A stretch of 64,000 nucleotides of DNA, taken from the NCBI RefSeq assembly GCF_001742165.1, contig NZ_CP016443.1:1736001-1800000 (forward strand), given 5' to 3'. A program made the position numbers and the translations under genes. Below, one piece after another: positions 33,042-42,353 of this stretch. Position 1 is the first letter of the stretch, and every line of letters begins with the position of its first letter. Source of the stretch: Burkholderia stabilis (GTDB taxonomy: Bacteria; Pseudomonadota; Gammaproteobacteria; Burkholderiales; Burkholderiaceae). The notes under the pieces are model-generated. The model had not been told where the DNA came from. It did no database searches and saw only the letters and a list, made by a program, of their open reading frames with translations.

Positions 33042-34997
33042 ATGAACTTTCATCGAACCGGATCGCGGCGCGCCTGGCTGCCCGCGCTCGTCGCAGCCGC
33101 GACGCTTGCCGCATGCGGCGGCGACGACGGCGGCGTGGCGGGCGCATCGGCGCTCGCGCAAAGCCAACAGGAGGGGGCCGCCGCATCGGCGGCCGATACG
33201 CAGTCGCTTGCTTCGCGCGTTTCGCCGTCCGGCGTCCCGTACGCCAATCCGGCCAGCGGCGGGCGCTACCGGCCCGTGATCGCGAACGGCCAGGTGCAGC
33301 CGTCGCTGTCGGGCGGCACGATCGAGGAGAACGCGTGGGTCGATACGCCGGTCGATTCCGACGGCGACGGCACGCGCGACCGCATTCACGTGCGCATCGT
33401 GCGCCCGTCCGAAACCGCGAACGGCGCACGCACGCCCGTGATCGTGCTGGCAAGCCCGTATTACGCAGGGCTCGCCGACAGCCCGGACCACGACGTCGAC
33501 GTCGAGCTCGACGGCACGCCGCATCCGGCCGCGAACGCATCGTCGTCCGCATCCGGATCGGCGTCCGCGCGCATCATGGCCGCCGCCCCGCAGACGCGCA
33601 TGCTGCAACAGCTCGAAGCCGCCGCCGCCGGGCGTTCGTGGATCGAAAGCTACTTCGTGCAGCGCGGCTTCACGATCGTCTATGCGGATTCGCTCGGCAC
33701 CGCCGGCTCGGACGGCTGCCCGACGATCCTCACGCGCGACGAATCGGTCGCGATGGCGTCGGTGATCCGCTGGCTCGGCCGCGACGCGACCGCGAAGGAC
33801 GCGAACGGCAAGACGGTCGTCGCGAACTGGTCGACGGGCCACGTCGGCATGTACGGCGTGTCGTACGACGGCACGCTGCCGAAGATGGTCGCGAGCCTGC
33901 GCACGCGCGGGCTCGACGCGATCGTGCCGATTGCCGGGCTGTCGAACATGTACGGCTATTACCGCTCGGGCGGGCTCGTGCGCGCGCCGGAAGGCTATCA
34001 GGGCGAGGACGTCGACGTGTACATCAAGGCGCTGCTGACGAATGCGCATCCGGAGCGCTGCACGCACCTGATCGACGAAGCGCTGCAGAAGGAGGACCGC
34101 AAGACCGGCGACTATTCGCCGTTCTGGGCCGCCCGCGACATCCCGACCGGCTTCGCGGTCGCGCCGGCGCTCGTGGCGCAGGGGCTGACCGACGACAACG
34201 TGCGCGTCGACCAGTCGACGTCGTGGTATCTCGCGATGCGGCGCCAGGGCGTACCGACGCAGCTGTGGCTGCACCGCCTGAAGCACACCGATCCGACCCG
34301 CGTGCCGGCGATGGCCGACGCGTGGCCCGCAGAGGTGAACCGGTGGTTCACGCGCTACCTGATCGGCTTCGACAACGGCGTCGAACGCGATCCGCGCGCG
34401 GTGATCGAGCAGGCCGACGGCACGCTGCTGAAGGAAGCCGACTGGGCCGCACGCCGCGCGACGCCGGTTGCGTATTTCGCGGGCGGTGACGGTGCGGGCA
34501 CCGGCACGTTGCTGCGCACGCCGACCGGCGGCCCGCTCGCGCGCTTCACCGACGATGCGCGCATTACCGCGCTCACGCTGGCGAACGCGACCACGGGCGA
34601 GCATCGCAGCCGCTTCGAGACCGCACCGTTCACGGCCACCACGCGTCTTTCCGGCACCGCGACCGCGCGCGTCAGGCTGACCTTCACGGCGGTGGCCAAC
34701 GTGACGGCGTTGCTCGTCGATCGCGCACCGGACGGCACGGCCACGATCGTCACGCGCGCCTGGACCGACCCGCGCAACCGGTTGTCCGAGTGGCTGTCGG
34801 AACCCGTGCTGCCCGGGATGCCGTACGACCTGAAGCTGACGTTCATGCCGCGCGACTACAAGCTCGAAGCCGGCCACCGGCTCAGCCTCGTCGTGCTCTC
34901 CAGCGACAACGAAGCGACGCTGCGGCCGACGCCGGGCACGGGCCTGACGCTCGATCCGGCCGGCACGTCGGTCACGCTGCCGCTCGTGTCGTCGTAA
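33042..34997 (+). CDS. CocE/NonD-type (Xaa-Pro dipeptidyl-peptidase S15) lipoprotein
   Basis: A 651-residue protein with a lipobox LAAC (Cys25) after a hydrophobic stretch (13-23), so a predicted outer-membrane lipoprotein. The linker (to about 70) is low-complexity. The S15 alpha/beta hydrolase domain has the nucleophile Ser274 in GVSYDG, an acid near FAVAPALVAQGLTDDNV, and a likely His in LHRLKHTD. A C-terminal beta-sandwich (about 520-650) ends in HRLSLVVLSSDN, typical of the family. It should cleave Xaa-Pro dipeptides or acyl esters outside the cytoplasm. A long leader precedes it. Confidence 0.85.
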   Translation: MNFHRTGSRRAWLPALVAAATLAACGGDDGGVAGASALAQSQQEGAAASAADTQSLASRVSPSGVPYANPASGGRYRPVIANGQVQPSLSGGTIEENAWVDTPVDSDGDGTRDRIHVRIVRPSETANGARTPVIVLASPYYAGLADSPDHDVDVELDGTPHPAANASSSASGSASARIMAAAPQTRMLQQLEAAAAGRSWIESYFVQRGFTIVYADSLGTAGSDGCPTILTRDESVAMASVIRWLGRDATAKDANGKTVVANWSTGHVGMYGVSYDGTLPKMVASLRTRGLDAIVPIAGLSNMYGYYRSGGLVRAPEGYQGEDVDVYIKALLTNAHPERCTHLIDEALQKEDRKTGDYSPFWAARDIPTGFAVAPALVAQGLTDDNVRVDQSTSWYLAMRRQGVPTQLWLHRLKHTDPTRVPAMADAWPAEVNRWFTRYLIGFDNGVERDPRAVIEQADGTLLKEADWAARRATPVAYFAGGDGAGTGTLLRTPTGGPLARFTDDARITALTLANATTGEHRSRFETAPFTATTRLSGTATARVRLTFTAVANVTALLVDRAPDGTATIVTRAWTDPRNRLSEWLSEPVLPGMPYDLKLTFMPRDYKLEAGHRLSLVVLSSDNEATLRPTPGTGLTLDPAGTSVTLPLVSS

Positions 34998-35245
34998 GGG
35001 GGCGCACAGCGACGCCCGGGTTCGCGATGTCACGGCGTTTCGGGCCTGATGGTCCGGAACGCCGCCCCTGCCCGCGGCCGCGCCGATGCGGGCAGGAACC
35101 TCGCTGCAGGAGCGGAGCGCATGCGTTACGCTGCGCACTGGCGGCACATCCGGGCGACGAGTCGGGCAACACCCGAAGCCACTCGAGCATCACGGGCGCG
35201 TCGCCGGTCCCTGCCCGAACGTCGAATGCCAACGGTGATGCCGAC

Positions 35246-35614
35246 ATGATTCCCATCAGTGCGAAAGCGATTGTCCGAAGCGGCCGCTCGGCCCTGTTCC
35301 TGCGCAATCCCCGCAACGAATGGGAGTTGCCCGGCGGCTGGCCCGAGCCCGGCGAGTCGCTCGAAGCCGCGGTGGCGCGCGAAGTGCGGGAAGAGTGCGG
35401 CATCGCCGCATCGGCGATCCGCTACGTGGGCAGCCGATCCTGCGAGGTGGTGCCGGGCAAGCGCGTGCTCATCGTGTGCTTCCAGTGTCAGGTCGACCGG
35501 CACGAAATCGTGCTGAGCGACGAGCACAACCAGTTCGGCTGGATCGATCTCGACGGCGCAAGGCCGCCGGATCTCCCGGATTTCTATTGGGAATTCTGCA
35601 GGCAGGCGAACTGA
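35246..35614 (+). CDS. Nudix hydrolase
   Basis: A 122-residue protein with a perfect Nudix box Gx5Ex7REUxEExGU at residues 31-53 (from GWPEPGE to REECGI). It hydrolyses a nucleoside diphosphate linked to another moiety, using Mg2+. The sequence around FQCQVDRHEIVLSDEHNQFGWIDLD is the typical C-terminal half. It is cytoplasmic and monocistronic. It is convergent with the dehydrogenase gene at 35639 (24 bp apart). The substrate cannot be predicted from the box. Confidence 0.9.
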   Translation: MIPISAKAIVRSGRSALFLRNPRNEWELPGGWPEPGESLEAAVAREVREECGIAASAIRYVGSRSCEVVPGKRVLIVCFQCQVDRHEIVLSDEHNQFGWIDLDGARPPDLPDFYWEFCRQAN

Positions 35615-35638
35615 TCGCCCGCCGACACGCGGCGCGTG

Positions 35639-36568
35639 TCACACGGGCGTCAACACCGGCTGCCCCGCAAAATGCCGTGCGGCATTGTCGAGGAACTGCC
35701 GCACCGAACGATCGAGCGCCTCCGGCGACCAGCCGCCCATGTGCGGCGTCAGCACGACGTTGTCGAGATCCGTCAGCGCGCGCGGCGGCTCCGGTTCCCC
35801 TTCATACACGTCGAGCCCCGCGCCCGCGATGCGCTTGTCGCGCAGCGCGTCCGCCAAAGCAGCGGTATCGACAACGCTGCCGCGCGACACGTTGACGAGG
35901 AAACCGCCGGGGCCGAGCGCATCGAGCACCGCGCGGTCGATCAGGTGCCGCGTGCCCGCGCCGCCCGGCGTCGCGACGATCACGAAATCGGCCCACTGCG
36001 CGAGCGCGTCGAGCCGGTCGAAATAGCGGTAAGGGACGTTCTTCGCGGTACGGTTGTGATAGCCGATCTCGATGTCGAAGCCGGCCGCACGGCGCGCGCA
36101 CTTCTCGCCGATCTTCCCGAGCCCGACGATGCCGAGCTTCTTGCCGGACACGTTCGGCGGCATCGGCAACCCTTCGCGCCATACGCCCGCGCGGGTTTTC
36201 GCATCCAGTTGCACGACGCCGCGCACCGCCGCGAGCAGCAGCGCGAACGCGTGATCGGCGACGCAATCGTCGTTGGTGCCCGCGCCGGTGACGACCGTGA
36301 TGCCGCGCGCCTTCGCATGCGCAACGTCGATATGCTCGTAGCCCGCGCCGAGCGCGCTGACGAACGTGAGTTGCGGGAGCCGGTCGATCTCGCCGGCAGT
36401 CAGGCCCGTGCTGCCGTTGGTCAGCACCGCGCGGATCGCGCCGCCGTGTTCGGCGATCGCGCGTTCGCGTGCTTCGGGAGTCGGGGCGTAGCGCACGTCG
36501 AACGACGCGGCGATCTCGCGATGCGCGTCGCCGCGCAATGCGATGAGGACCAGCAGCTCGGGCTTCAT
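35639..36568 (-). CDS. D-isomer-specific 2-hydroxyacid dehydrogenase
   Basis: A 309-residue NAD(P)H enzyme. The Rossmann motif is GLGKIG (149-154) and the catalytic triad is Arg229 (NVSRG), Glu258 (YEGEP) and His276 (TPHMGG). It resembles the GhrB/hydroxypyruvate reductase group, which reduces glyoxylate or hydroxypyruvate, and substrate is inferred from resemblance only. Start 36568 was chosen as the first Met with Rossmann-family context; the frame stays open upstream. It is divergent from the osmF-like gene. Confidence 0.85.
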   Translation of the reverse strand: MKPELLVLIALRGDAHREIAASFDVRYAPTPEARERAIAEHGGAIRAVLTNGSTGLTAGEIDRLPQLTFVSALGAGYEHIDVAHAKARGITVVTGAGTNDDCVADHAFALLLAAVRGVVQLDAKTRAGVWREGLPMPPNVSGKKLGIVGLGKIGEKCARRAAGFDIEIGYHNRTAKNVPYRYFDRLDALAQWADFVIVATPGGAGTRHLIDRAVLDALGPGGFLVNVSRGSVVDTAALADALRDKRIAGAGLDVYEGEPEPPRALTDLDNVVLTPHMGGWSPEALDRSVRQFLDNAARHFAGQPVLTPV

Positions 36569-36734
36569 GTCAGCATTTGTCTGGAAGACGGGAACGGATT
36601 TCAGTGTAACAAGCCCGCGTGACGGCTGCGGGTTATCCCCACGCGGGCTGTGGGCACGCCGCCGCACGCGGTTTGCCAAAGCCGGCTCAGTCAAGTAACT
36701 TTCGGCGTACGCCCCCGTCCTGGAGATCGGCCCA

Positions 36735-37658
36735 ATGAAGCTCGCCCTGCCCGCCCGGATCCTGGGCCTCGCGCTCGCCACTGCTTTCGTCGCCCCCGGC
36801 GCGCGCGCCGACACGCCCGTCGTGGTGTCGTCGAAAATCGACACCGAAGGCAACCTGCTCGGCAACCTCATCGCGCAGGTGCTGAAGGCCCATGGTGTGC
36901 CCGTCACCGAAAAGATCGCGCTCGGCGCGACGCCGATCGTGCGCAAGGCGCTCACGAGCGGCGAGATCGACATCTACCCCGAATACACCGGCAACGCCGC
37001 GTTCTTCTTCAACAAGGCCGACGATCCCGTGTGGAAAAACGCGGCGCAAGGCTACGACACCGCGAAGAAACTCGACTACGCGGCGAACCACCTCGTGTGG
37101 CTCGCGCCGGCCCCTGCGAACAACACGTGGGGCGTCGCCGTGCTCGCGCCCGTCGCGCAGTCGCAGCACCTGAAGACCTTCTCCGATTTCGGCAAGTGGG
37201 TCGCGAGCGGCGGCAAGGTGAAACTCGCGGCGTCGGCCGAGTTCGTGAACAGCGCGTCCGCGCTGCCGTCGTTCGAGAAGGCGTACGGTTTCAAGCTGAA
37301 GCCCGACCAGCTCGTCGTGCTGTCCGGCGGCGACACGGCCGCGACGATCAAGGCCGCCGCGAACCAGACCGACGGCGTGAATGCCGCGATGGTCTACGGC
37401 ACCGACGGCGGCATCGCGTCGAGCGGCCTCGCGGTGCTCGACGACGACAAGCACGTGCAGCCCGTCTATGCGCCGACGCCCGTGATCCGCGAAGCCGTGC
37501 TGAAAGCGCATCCGCAAATCGCCGAGTACCTGAAGCCCGTGTTCGCGAGCCTCGACCTGAAGACGCTGCAGTCGCTGAATGCGCGCATCCAGATCAACGG
37601 CGAACCGGCGGCCGGCGTCGCGAAAAGCTACCTGAAGTCGAAGGGCTTCGTTAAATGA
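36735..37658 (+). CDS. osmF: OsmF/YehZ-type osmoprotectant-binding protein
   Basis: A 307-residue periplasmic protein with a signal peptide (cleavage likely after ARA at 25). It is an OpuAC-type ligand-binding domain: VVVSSKIDTEGNLLGNLIAQVL, then DIYPEYTGNA and a C-terminal IQINGEPAAGVAKSYL. This matches E. coli OsmF (YehZ), which binds quaternary-amine osmolytes with low affinity. It leads a four-gene operon with two permeases and an ATPase in the order Z-Y-X-W. It is more likely to bind a betaine-like compound under special conditions than to be the main glycine-betaine importer. Confidence 0.88.
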   Translation: MKLALPARILGLALATAFVAPGARADTPVVVSSKIDTEGNLLGNLIAQVLKAHGVPVTEKIALGATPIVRKALTSGEIDIYPEYTGNAAFFFNKADDPVWKNAAQGYDTAKKLDYAANHLVWLAPAPANNTWGVAVLAPVAQSQHLKTFSDFGKWVASGGKVKLAASAEFVNSASALPSFEKAYGFKLKPDQLVVLSGGDTAATIKAAANQTDGVNAAMVYGTDGGIASSGLAVLDDDKHVQPVYAPTPVIREAVLKAHPQIAEYLKPVFASLDLKTLQSLNARIQINGEPAAGVAKSYLKSKGFVK

Positions 37659-38833
37659 CGGGTCGCGCGGCAGCGTCCGCGCGACGCATCACGCCCGACA
37701 AGGTCGGCATCCTGATCGGTGTCCTGACGATCGTCGGTGTGCTCGGCCTGCCGTTCGCGGTGCTGCGGCCCAACCGTATCGCGGCCGGCACCGATCTGTC
37801 GCTGTTCGCCGCACTGCCCGCCGTGCAGGCCGCCGCGCTCGCCGCGCTGTGGATCGCCGGCGCGCTGTGGGCGATGACGGCGAGCCGCCCCACATGGCGG
37901 CTCGCGGCCGGCTGTGCATGGCTTGCCACGCTCGCGTATGCGGTGGGTGCGGCCGCGACGCACATCGTCGCGCCCGACGACATGCTCGCGCGCGTATCCC
38001 CTTCTTCCGGCGTCTGGCTGCTGCTGTTCGCCTGGGCCGTGCTCGTCGCGGACGCCCTTGCGCGGCTCGCGTTCGGCCCGTGGCGACGCCTCGCCGCGCT
38101 CGTCGTCGCGATCGCGGCGATTTCGGTGCCGCTCGCGAGCGGCTGGTGGGACGGCCTCTCCGTGATGCGCGAATACGCGGTGCGCAGCGACGATTTCTGG
38201 CGCGAGGCGATCCGGCACGTGTCGCTCGCGGGCGGCTCGGTCGCCGCCGCACTGGTCGCGGGCGTGCCGCTCGGCATCGCGTGCGCGCGTGTCGCGGCGG
38301 TGCGCACCGTCGCGATGCCTGTCCTCAATATCGTGCAGACGATCCCGAGCATCGCGATGTACGGGCTGATGATGGCGCCGCTCGGCCTGCTCGCCGCACG
38401 CGTGCCGCTCGCGGCCGCGCTCGGCATCCGCGGGATCGGCGTCGCGCCGGCCGTGCTCGCGCTGTTCCTGTATTCGCTGCTGCCGATCGCATCGAGTGTC
38501 GTGGTCGGGCTCGCGCAGGTGCCGCCGCACGTGACCGAAGCGGCGCGCGCGATGGGCATGACGCGCGCGCAGCGGCTGCTGCGCGTCGATCTCGTGCTCG
38601 CGCTGCCGGTGATCCTGAGCGGCGTGCGTATCGTGCTCGTGCAGAACATCGGCCTGACCGCGGTTGCCGCGCTGATCGGCGGCGGCGGGTTCGGCACCTT
38701 CATCTTCCAGGGGATCGGGCAATCGGCCGCCGATCTCGTGCTGCTCGGCGCGATCCCGACGATCGCGCTCGCACTGGCGGCGGCCGTCGTGTTCGAAGCC
38801 GCGACGTCGCTCGCGAAGGGACGTACCGGATGA
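37655..38833 (+). CDS. yehY: Osmolyte ABC permease, YehY-type
   Basis: A 392-residue inner-membrane protein whose start overlaps the osmF stop (ATGA). Several hydrophobic helices occupy the first 180 residues and act as an N-terminal extension, followed by the BPD transmembrane core. The EAA-type loop is near EAARAMGMTRAQRLLRVDLVLALP. This long-N-terminus form matches YehY. It makes the import channel with the second permease (39765) and the ATPase. Confidence 0.88.
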   Translation: MTGRAAASARRITPDKVGILIGVLTIVGVLGLPFAVLRPNRIAAGTDLSLFAALPAVQAAALAALWIAGALWAMTASRPTWRLAAGCAWLATLAYAVGAAATHIVAPDDMLARVSPSSGVWLLLFAWAVLVADALARLAFGPWRRLAALVVAIAAISVPLASGWWDGLSVMREYAVRSDDFWREAIRHVSLAGGSVAAALVAGVPLGIACARVAAVRTVAMPVLNIVQTIPSIAMYGLMMAPLGLLAARVPLAAALGIRGIGVAPAVLALFLYSLLPIASSVVVGLAQVPPHVTEAARAMGMTRAQRLLRVDLVLALPVILSGVRIVLVQNIGLTAVAALIGGGGFGTFIFQGIGQSAADLVLLGAIPTIALALAAAVVFEAATSLAKGRTG

Positions 38834-39768
38834 TCGAGATCGAACGGGTCGGCAAGCGCTTCGGCGACGTCGTCGCCGTGGACGACGTCTCGCTGACGAT
38901 GAAACGCGGCACGATCACCGCGCTCGTCGGCGCATCGGGTAGCGGCAAGTCGACGCTGCTGCGCATGATCAACCGCCTCATCCCGCCGTCGAGCGGCACG
39001 ATCCGCATCGACGGCGTCGATACGGCAAGCGTCGCGCCCGAGCAGCTTCGGCGCGGCATCGGCTATGCGATTCAGGGGCACGGCCTGTTCCCGCACTGGA
39101 GCGTCGCGCGCAACATCGCGACCGTGCCGCGCCTGCTCGGCTGGGCGGCCGATCGCATCGACGCGCGCGTGCGCGAACTGCTCGAACTGTTCCATCTCGC
39201 GCCGGCCGAGTTCGCGGACAAGCTGCCGCACGAACTGTCGGGCGGCCAGCAGCAGCGTGTCGGCGTCGCGCGTGCGCTCGCGGCCGAGCCCGCGATGCTG
39301 CTGATGGACGAGCCGTTCGGCGCGCTCGATCCGATCATTCGCGGCAAGGCGCAGGACGACCTGTTCGCGTTGCAGCGCCGCCTCGGCATCACGGTCGTGA
39401 TCGTCACGCACGATATCGAGGAAGCGCTGAAGCTCGGCGACACGATCGCGGTGATGGACGGCGGCAAGCTGCTGCAGGTCGCGTCGCCCGCGGAAATTCT
39501 CGGCAAGCCGGCGGCCGGCGTCGTCGAGCAGCTCGTCGCGGGTGTCGACCGGCCGCTGCGCCTGCTCGCGCTGACGCCGATCGACGCGGTAGCGGAACCC
39601 GGTCATGCCGACGGCGAACCGATCGCCGCGACGCGCACGCTGCGCGATGCGGTGTCCGAACTGTTGTGGCGCGGCGCGGACGCGCTGCCGGTCGACGACG
39701 GCAACGGGCACGGCGCGCGCCGCATCACGCTCGACGCGATCCGCGCGCACGCGAGGAAGCCCGTATGA
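38830..39768 (+). CDS. yehX: Osmolyte ABC transporter ATP-binding protein, YehX-type
   Basis: A 312-residue ATPase with Walker A GASGSGKST, signature LSGGQQQR, Walker B MLLMDEPFGALD and switch His in VTHDIEEA. The C-terminal 75 residues include a degraded CBS-like segment (AVSELLWRGADALPVDDGNG) that may sense ionic strength, as in OpuA-type ATPases. It overlaps the preceding and following genes by four bases each. It powers import of the ligand delivered by OsmF. Confidence 0.9.
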   Translation: MIEIERVGKRFGDVVAVDDVSLTMKRGTITALVGASGSGKSTLLRMINRLIPPSSGTIRIDGVDTASVAPEQLRRGIGYAIQGHGLFPHWSVARNIATVPRLLGWAADRIDARVRELLELFHLAPAEFADKLPHELSGGQQQRVGVARALAAEPAMLLMDEPFGALDPIIRGKAQDDLFALQRRLGITVVIVTHDIEEALKLGDTIAVMDGGKLLQVASPAEILGKPAAGVVEQLVAGVDRPLRLLALTPIDAVAEPGHADGEPIAATRTLRDAVSELLWRGADALPVDDGNGHGARRITLDAIRAHARKPV

Positions 39769-40541
39769 CGACGCACGGCGTGCGGCCCGCACGTTCGCCC
39801 GTTGCGCGGCGACTGCCCGCGTATGCGGCACGCGCGGCGGCGCTCGTGCTGCTGCTCGTGCTGCTGTTGCGCCCCGCCTGGCTGCAGGGGCTGTTCGCAC
39901 CGTTCGCGGACAACGGCGCACCGGTCATCTACGATCGTGCGAGCCTGCTCGACCTCACGCTCGCGCATCTCGGCACCGTTGCGCTGTCGAGCGTGATCGG
40001 CACGATCGTCGCGGTCGCGGCCGGGATCTTCGTCACGCGGCCGGCCGGCGCGGATTTCCTGCCGGTCGCGCGCAGTGTCGTCGACATCGGCCAGACGTTC
40101 CCGCCGGTCGCGGTGCTCGCGCTCGCGGTGCCGGCGGTCGGGTTCGGATTGAAACCCGTGCTGATCGCACTCGTGCTGTACGGGCTCCTGCCGATTTTCG
40201 AAAGCACGATCGCGGGGCTCGAGGACGTGCCGCGCGACGTGGTCGACGCCGCGCGCGGGATGGGCATGAGCGGCTGGCAGCAACTGGTGTCGGTCGAGCT
40301 GCCACTCGCGTTTCCGGTGATCGTCAACGGCATCCGGCTCGCAGTCGTGATCAATCTCGGCACCGCGACGATCGGCTCGACGGTCGCCGCACGCGGGCTC
40401 GGCGACGTCATCATCGCCGGGTTGCAGACGTCGAACACCGCATTCGTGCTGCAGGGCGGCGTGATCGTCGGGCTGCTCGCGGTGCTCGTCAGCGATGCGA
40501 TCGGCACACTGGCACGGGTGGCGAGCGCACGACGCGCCTAG
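39765..40541 (+). CDS. yehW: Osmolyte ABC permease, YehW-type
   Basis: A 258-residue inner-membrane permease with about six helices. The EAA loop is DAARGMGMSGWQQLVSVELPLAFP. The start overlaps the ATPase stop by four bases. It is the last gene of the tightly overlapping osmF-yehYXW set. The lower-GC arr gene follows at only 33 bp. Confidence 0.88.
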   Translation: MTTHGVRPARSPVARRLPAYAARAAALVLLLVLLLRPAWLQGLFAPFADNGAPVIYDRASLLDLTLAHLGTVALSSVIGTIVAVAAGIFVTRPAGADFLPVARSVVDIGQTFPPVAVLALAVPAVGFGLKPVLIALVLYGLLPIFESTIAGLEDVPRDVVDAARGMGMSGWQQLVSVELPLAFPVIVNGIRLAVVINLGTATIGSTVAARGLGDVIIAGLQTSNTAFVLQGGVIVGLLAVLVSDAIGTLARVASARRA

Positions 40542-40573
40542 AAGTCGTTGCGAAATTTTTCGAAGGAGAAGCC

Positions 40574-40969
40574 ATGGCTGCCCTGGACACCGGCCCATTT
40601 TTTCATGGCACGAAAGCGGATTTGCGGATCGGCGATTTTCTGACGGCAGGCTTCGTATCGAATTATCGGGATAACGTAGTGATGAATCACGTTTATTTCA
40701 CGGCGCTGCCCAAAGGCGCCGGCCTTGCTGCGGAAATGGCCAAAGGCGACGGCAAGCCGCGGGTCTATATCGTCGAGCCCACCGGGGAATTCGAAAACGA
40801 CCCGAACGTCACGGACAAAAAATTCCCGGGCAATCCAACGCGATCGTATCGAAGCACACTGCCTTTGAAAATCGTTGGCGAACTCGATAGCTGGGAACCC
40901 TATGATCCGGCGTTCATCCAGCAGCTCAGAATCCGTATCGAAACCGGCACGGGTGAGATCATCAACTAG
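40574..40969 (+). CDS. arr: Rifamycin ADP-ribosyltransferase (Arr)
   Basis: A 131-residue protein that matches Arr from end to end: FFHGTKADLRIGD, then SNYRDN, VYFTAL, RVYIVEPTGEFE and DKKFPGNPTRSYRS. The family's catalytic His, Tyr and Asp are present as His11, Tyr41 and Asp81. It transfers ADP-ribose from NAD+ to rifamycins, which blocks their binding to RNA polymerase. A GAAGGAGAA ribosome site lies 8-16 bases upstream. Codon use and GC content are lower than in the ABC genes before it, suggesting transfer. It may be read through from that operon. Confidence 0.93.
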   Translation: MAALDTGPFFHGTKADLRIGDFLTAGFVSNYRDNVVMNHVYFTALPKGAGLAAEMAKGDGKPRVYIVEPTGEFENDPNVTDKKFPGNPTRSYRSTLPLKIVGELDSWEPYDPAFIQQLRIRIETGTGEIIN

Positions 40970-41188
40970 CGTTCCGTCCGGACGATTCGCCAGCCAGGCC
41001 GGATAAGCGAACCCATGACATTCCCGCGATCCTGCGCAGGAATGGCAGGAACGGACGAAAATACCGGATTCGTCGGACTCCGATGCGTGTCCGTGCAACG
41101 ATCGGCCCGCCGGTCATCGCGAGCCGATACAAGCCTACACGTCGCTTTCAATCGAGCCGCCATTCGAACACGTACGACGATTGGCCGA

Positions 41189-41194
41189 TATACT
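41189..41194 (+). promoter_or_regulatory. Candidate -10 box for lytic transglycosylase gene
   Basis: TATACT at 41189-41194, with GAACAC about 17 bases upstream as a poor -35. Transcription would begin near 41201, giving a leader of about 23 bases before ATG 41224. Confidence 0.45.
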
Positions 41195-41223
41195 ATGCGC
41201 CTCCCATTTCCCCGCACCCCACC

Positions 41224-41874
41224 ATGCGACGGTTTATCTGGTTGATCGTGCTGACGCTCGGCGTTGCGCAACAGGCATCGGCGCAACAAGCGCCCGCGTT
41301 GCCTGCGTCCGCACCCGAAGCGGCCGCATCGGCGCCGGACCTGGCTTCCGCGCCGCTCGCCAACGATCAGCCGAACGAAGCAAACCGCCGCATCACGTCG
41401 TACCTCACCAAAAAATTCGGCGTCGCAAGGGAAAAGGCCGCGAAGCTCGCCGATATCGTGAGCGTCACTGCGACGAAATATTCGCTGCCGCCGGCACTCG
41501 TTTACGCCATCATCTCGATCGAATCGCGCTTCCAGGAAAAGGCGCGCGGCCAGCACGGCGCGACCGGGCTGATGCAGGTCGTACCTTCCGCGCATCGCGG
41601 CATGCTGCGCAACGTGAAGGACCTGACCGAACCGAATGCGAACGTCGAAGCCGGCTCCAAGATCCTGTCGGGCTACGTGAAGGCGGCAGGCGGCAACGTG
41701 CAGGCCGGGCTGAAAAGCTATGGCGGTTCGAACGCGTATGCGGCCAAGGTGATGCAGCGGGTCGATTCGTTCCGCTTCGTGCTCGAACCCGACGACGACG
41801 CGAAAACCGCGAACGACACGAAGGCGCGGATGGTGCCGGTCAGCGAATCGACGTCAGCGCGCAACCCGCAATAA
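41224..41874 (+). CDS. Lytic transglycosylase (SLT family)
   Basis: A 216-residue secreted protein with a signal peptide (cleavage after ASA near 20) and a Pro/Ala-rich linker to about 50. The SLT/goose-lysozyme-like domain has catalytic Glu100 in SIESRF, then GATGLMQV and a C-terminal YGGSNAYAAKVM. It cleaves peptidoglycan glycan strands in the periplasm, making 1,6-anhydro ends. It lies 38 bases before an LprI-type lysozyme inhibitor gene and is probably co-transcribed with it. Confidence 0.88.
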   Translation: MRRFIWLIVLTLGVAQQASAQQAPALPASAPEAAASAPDLASAPLANDQPNEANRRITSYLTKKFGVAREKAAKLADIVSVTATKYSLPPALVYAIISIESRFQEKARGQHGATGLMQVVPSAHRGMLRNVKDLTEPNANVEAGSKILSGYVKAAGGNVQAGLKSYGGSNAYAAKVMQRVDSFRFVLEPDDDAKTANDTKARMVPVSESTSARNPQ

Positions 41875-41912
41875 GCGCAACCCGCGCCGCTTCACGACTC
41901 GTCCCGCCACGC

Positions 41913-42323
41913 ATGCGCCACGCCATCCGACACGCCGCCCGCCTGCTGGCCGTCGCCGCGCTGGCGAGCGGCAGCGCTTCCGTGTTTGCCGCGGTCGATT
42001 GCGAACGTCAGGCGCCGACGATGTACGCCGTGCGAAGCTGCATCCGCGACAACAACGATCAGGAAGTGGAGCGCGCGTACCGGTCGCTCGAACGCAAGAC
42101 CCGGCAACGCAACCCCGATGCCGCGAAACAACTCGCGAAATCGCAGGCAAGCTGGCTCAGCTTCGCGAGCGACACCTGCAACTACGTCAAGGCCGCCAAT
42201 CCGCAGCAGATGATCCCGGACGACGCGTGGGTGAACTGCTGGGTCGACTTCAGCCAGGCGCGCGTACGCATCCTGAAGAAATGGGAAGCGCAGGGGGACG
42301 CGCCGCAACCGGCGCACAACTGA
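41913..42323 (+). CDS. LprI/DUF1311-type lysozyme inhibitor
   Basis: A 136-residue secreted protein with a signal peptide (to about VFA at 26). The LprI fold is suggested by its conserved pattern: DCERQAPTMYAVRSC, then RAYRSLERK, QASWLSFASDTC and WVNCWV, with Cys pairs and a Trp as in the family. LprI-type proteins inhibit lysozymes and may dock to muramidases. Its place behind a lytic transglycosylase suggests either host-lysozyme defence or control of the neighbour enzyme. That pairing is inferred from position. Confidence 0.8.
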   Translation: MRHAIRHAARLLAVAALASGSASVFAAVDCERQAPTMYAVRSCIRDNNDQEVERAYRSLERKTRQRNPDAAKQLAKSQASWLSFASDTCNYVKAANPQQMIPDDAWVNCWVDFSQARVRILKKWEAQGDAPQPAHN

Positions 42324-42353
42324 CCGGCACCGGGCGACCCGGGCGGGCGCCGT

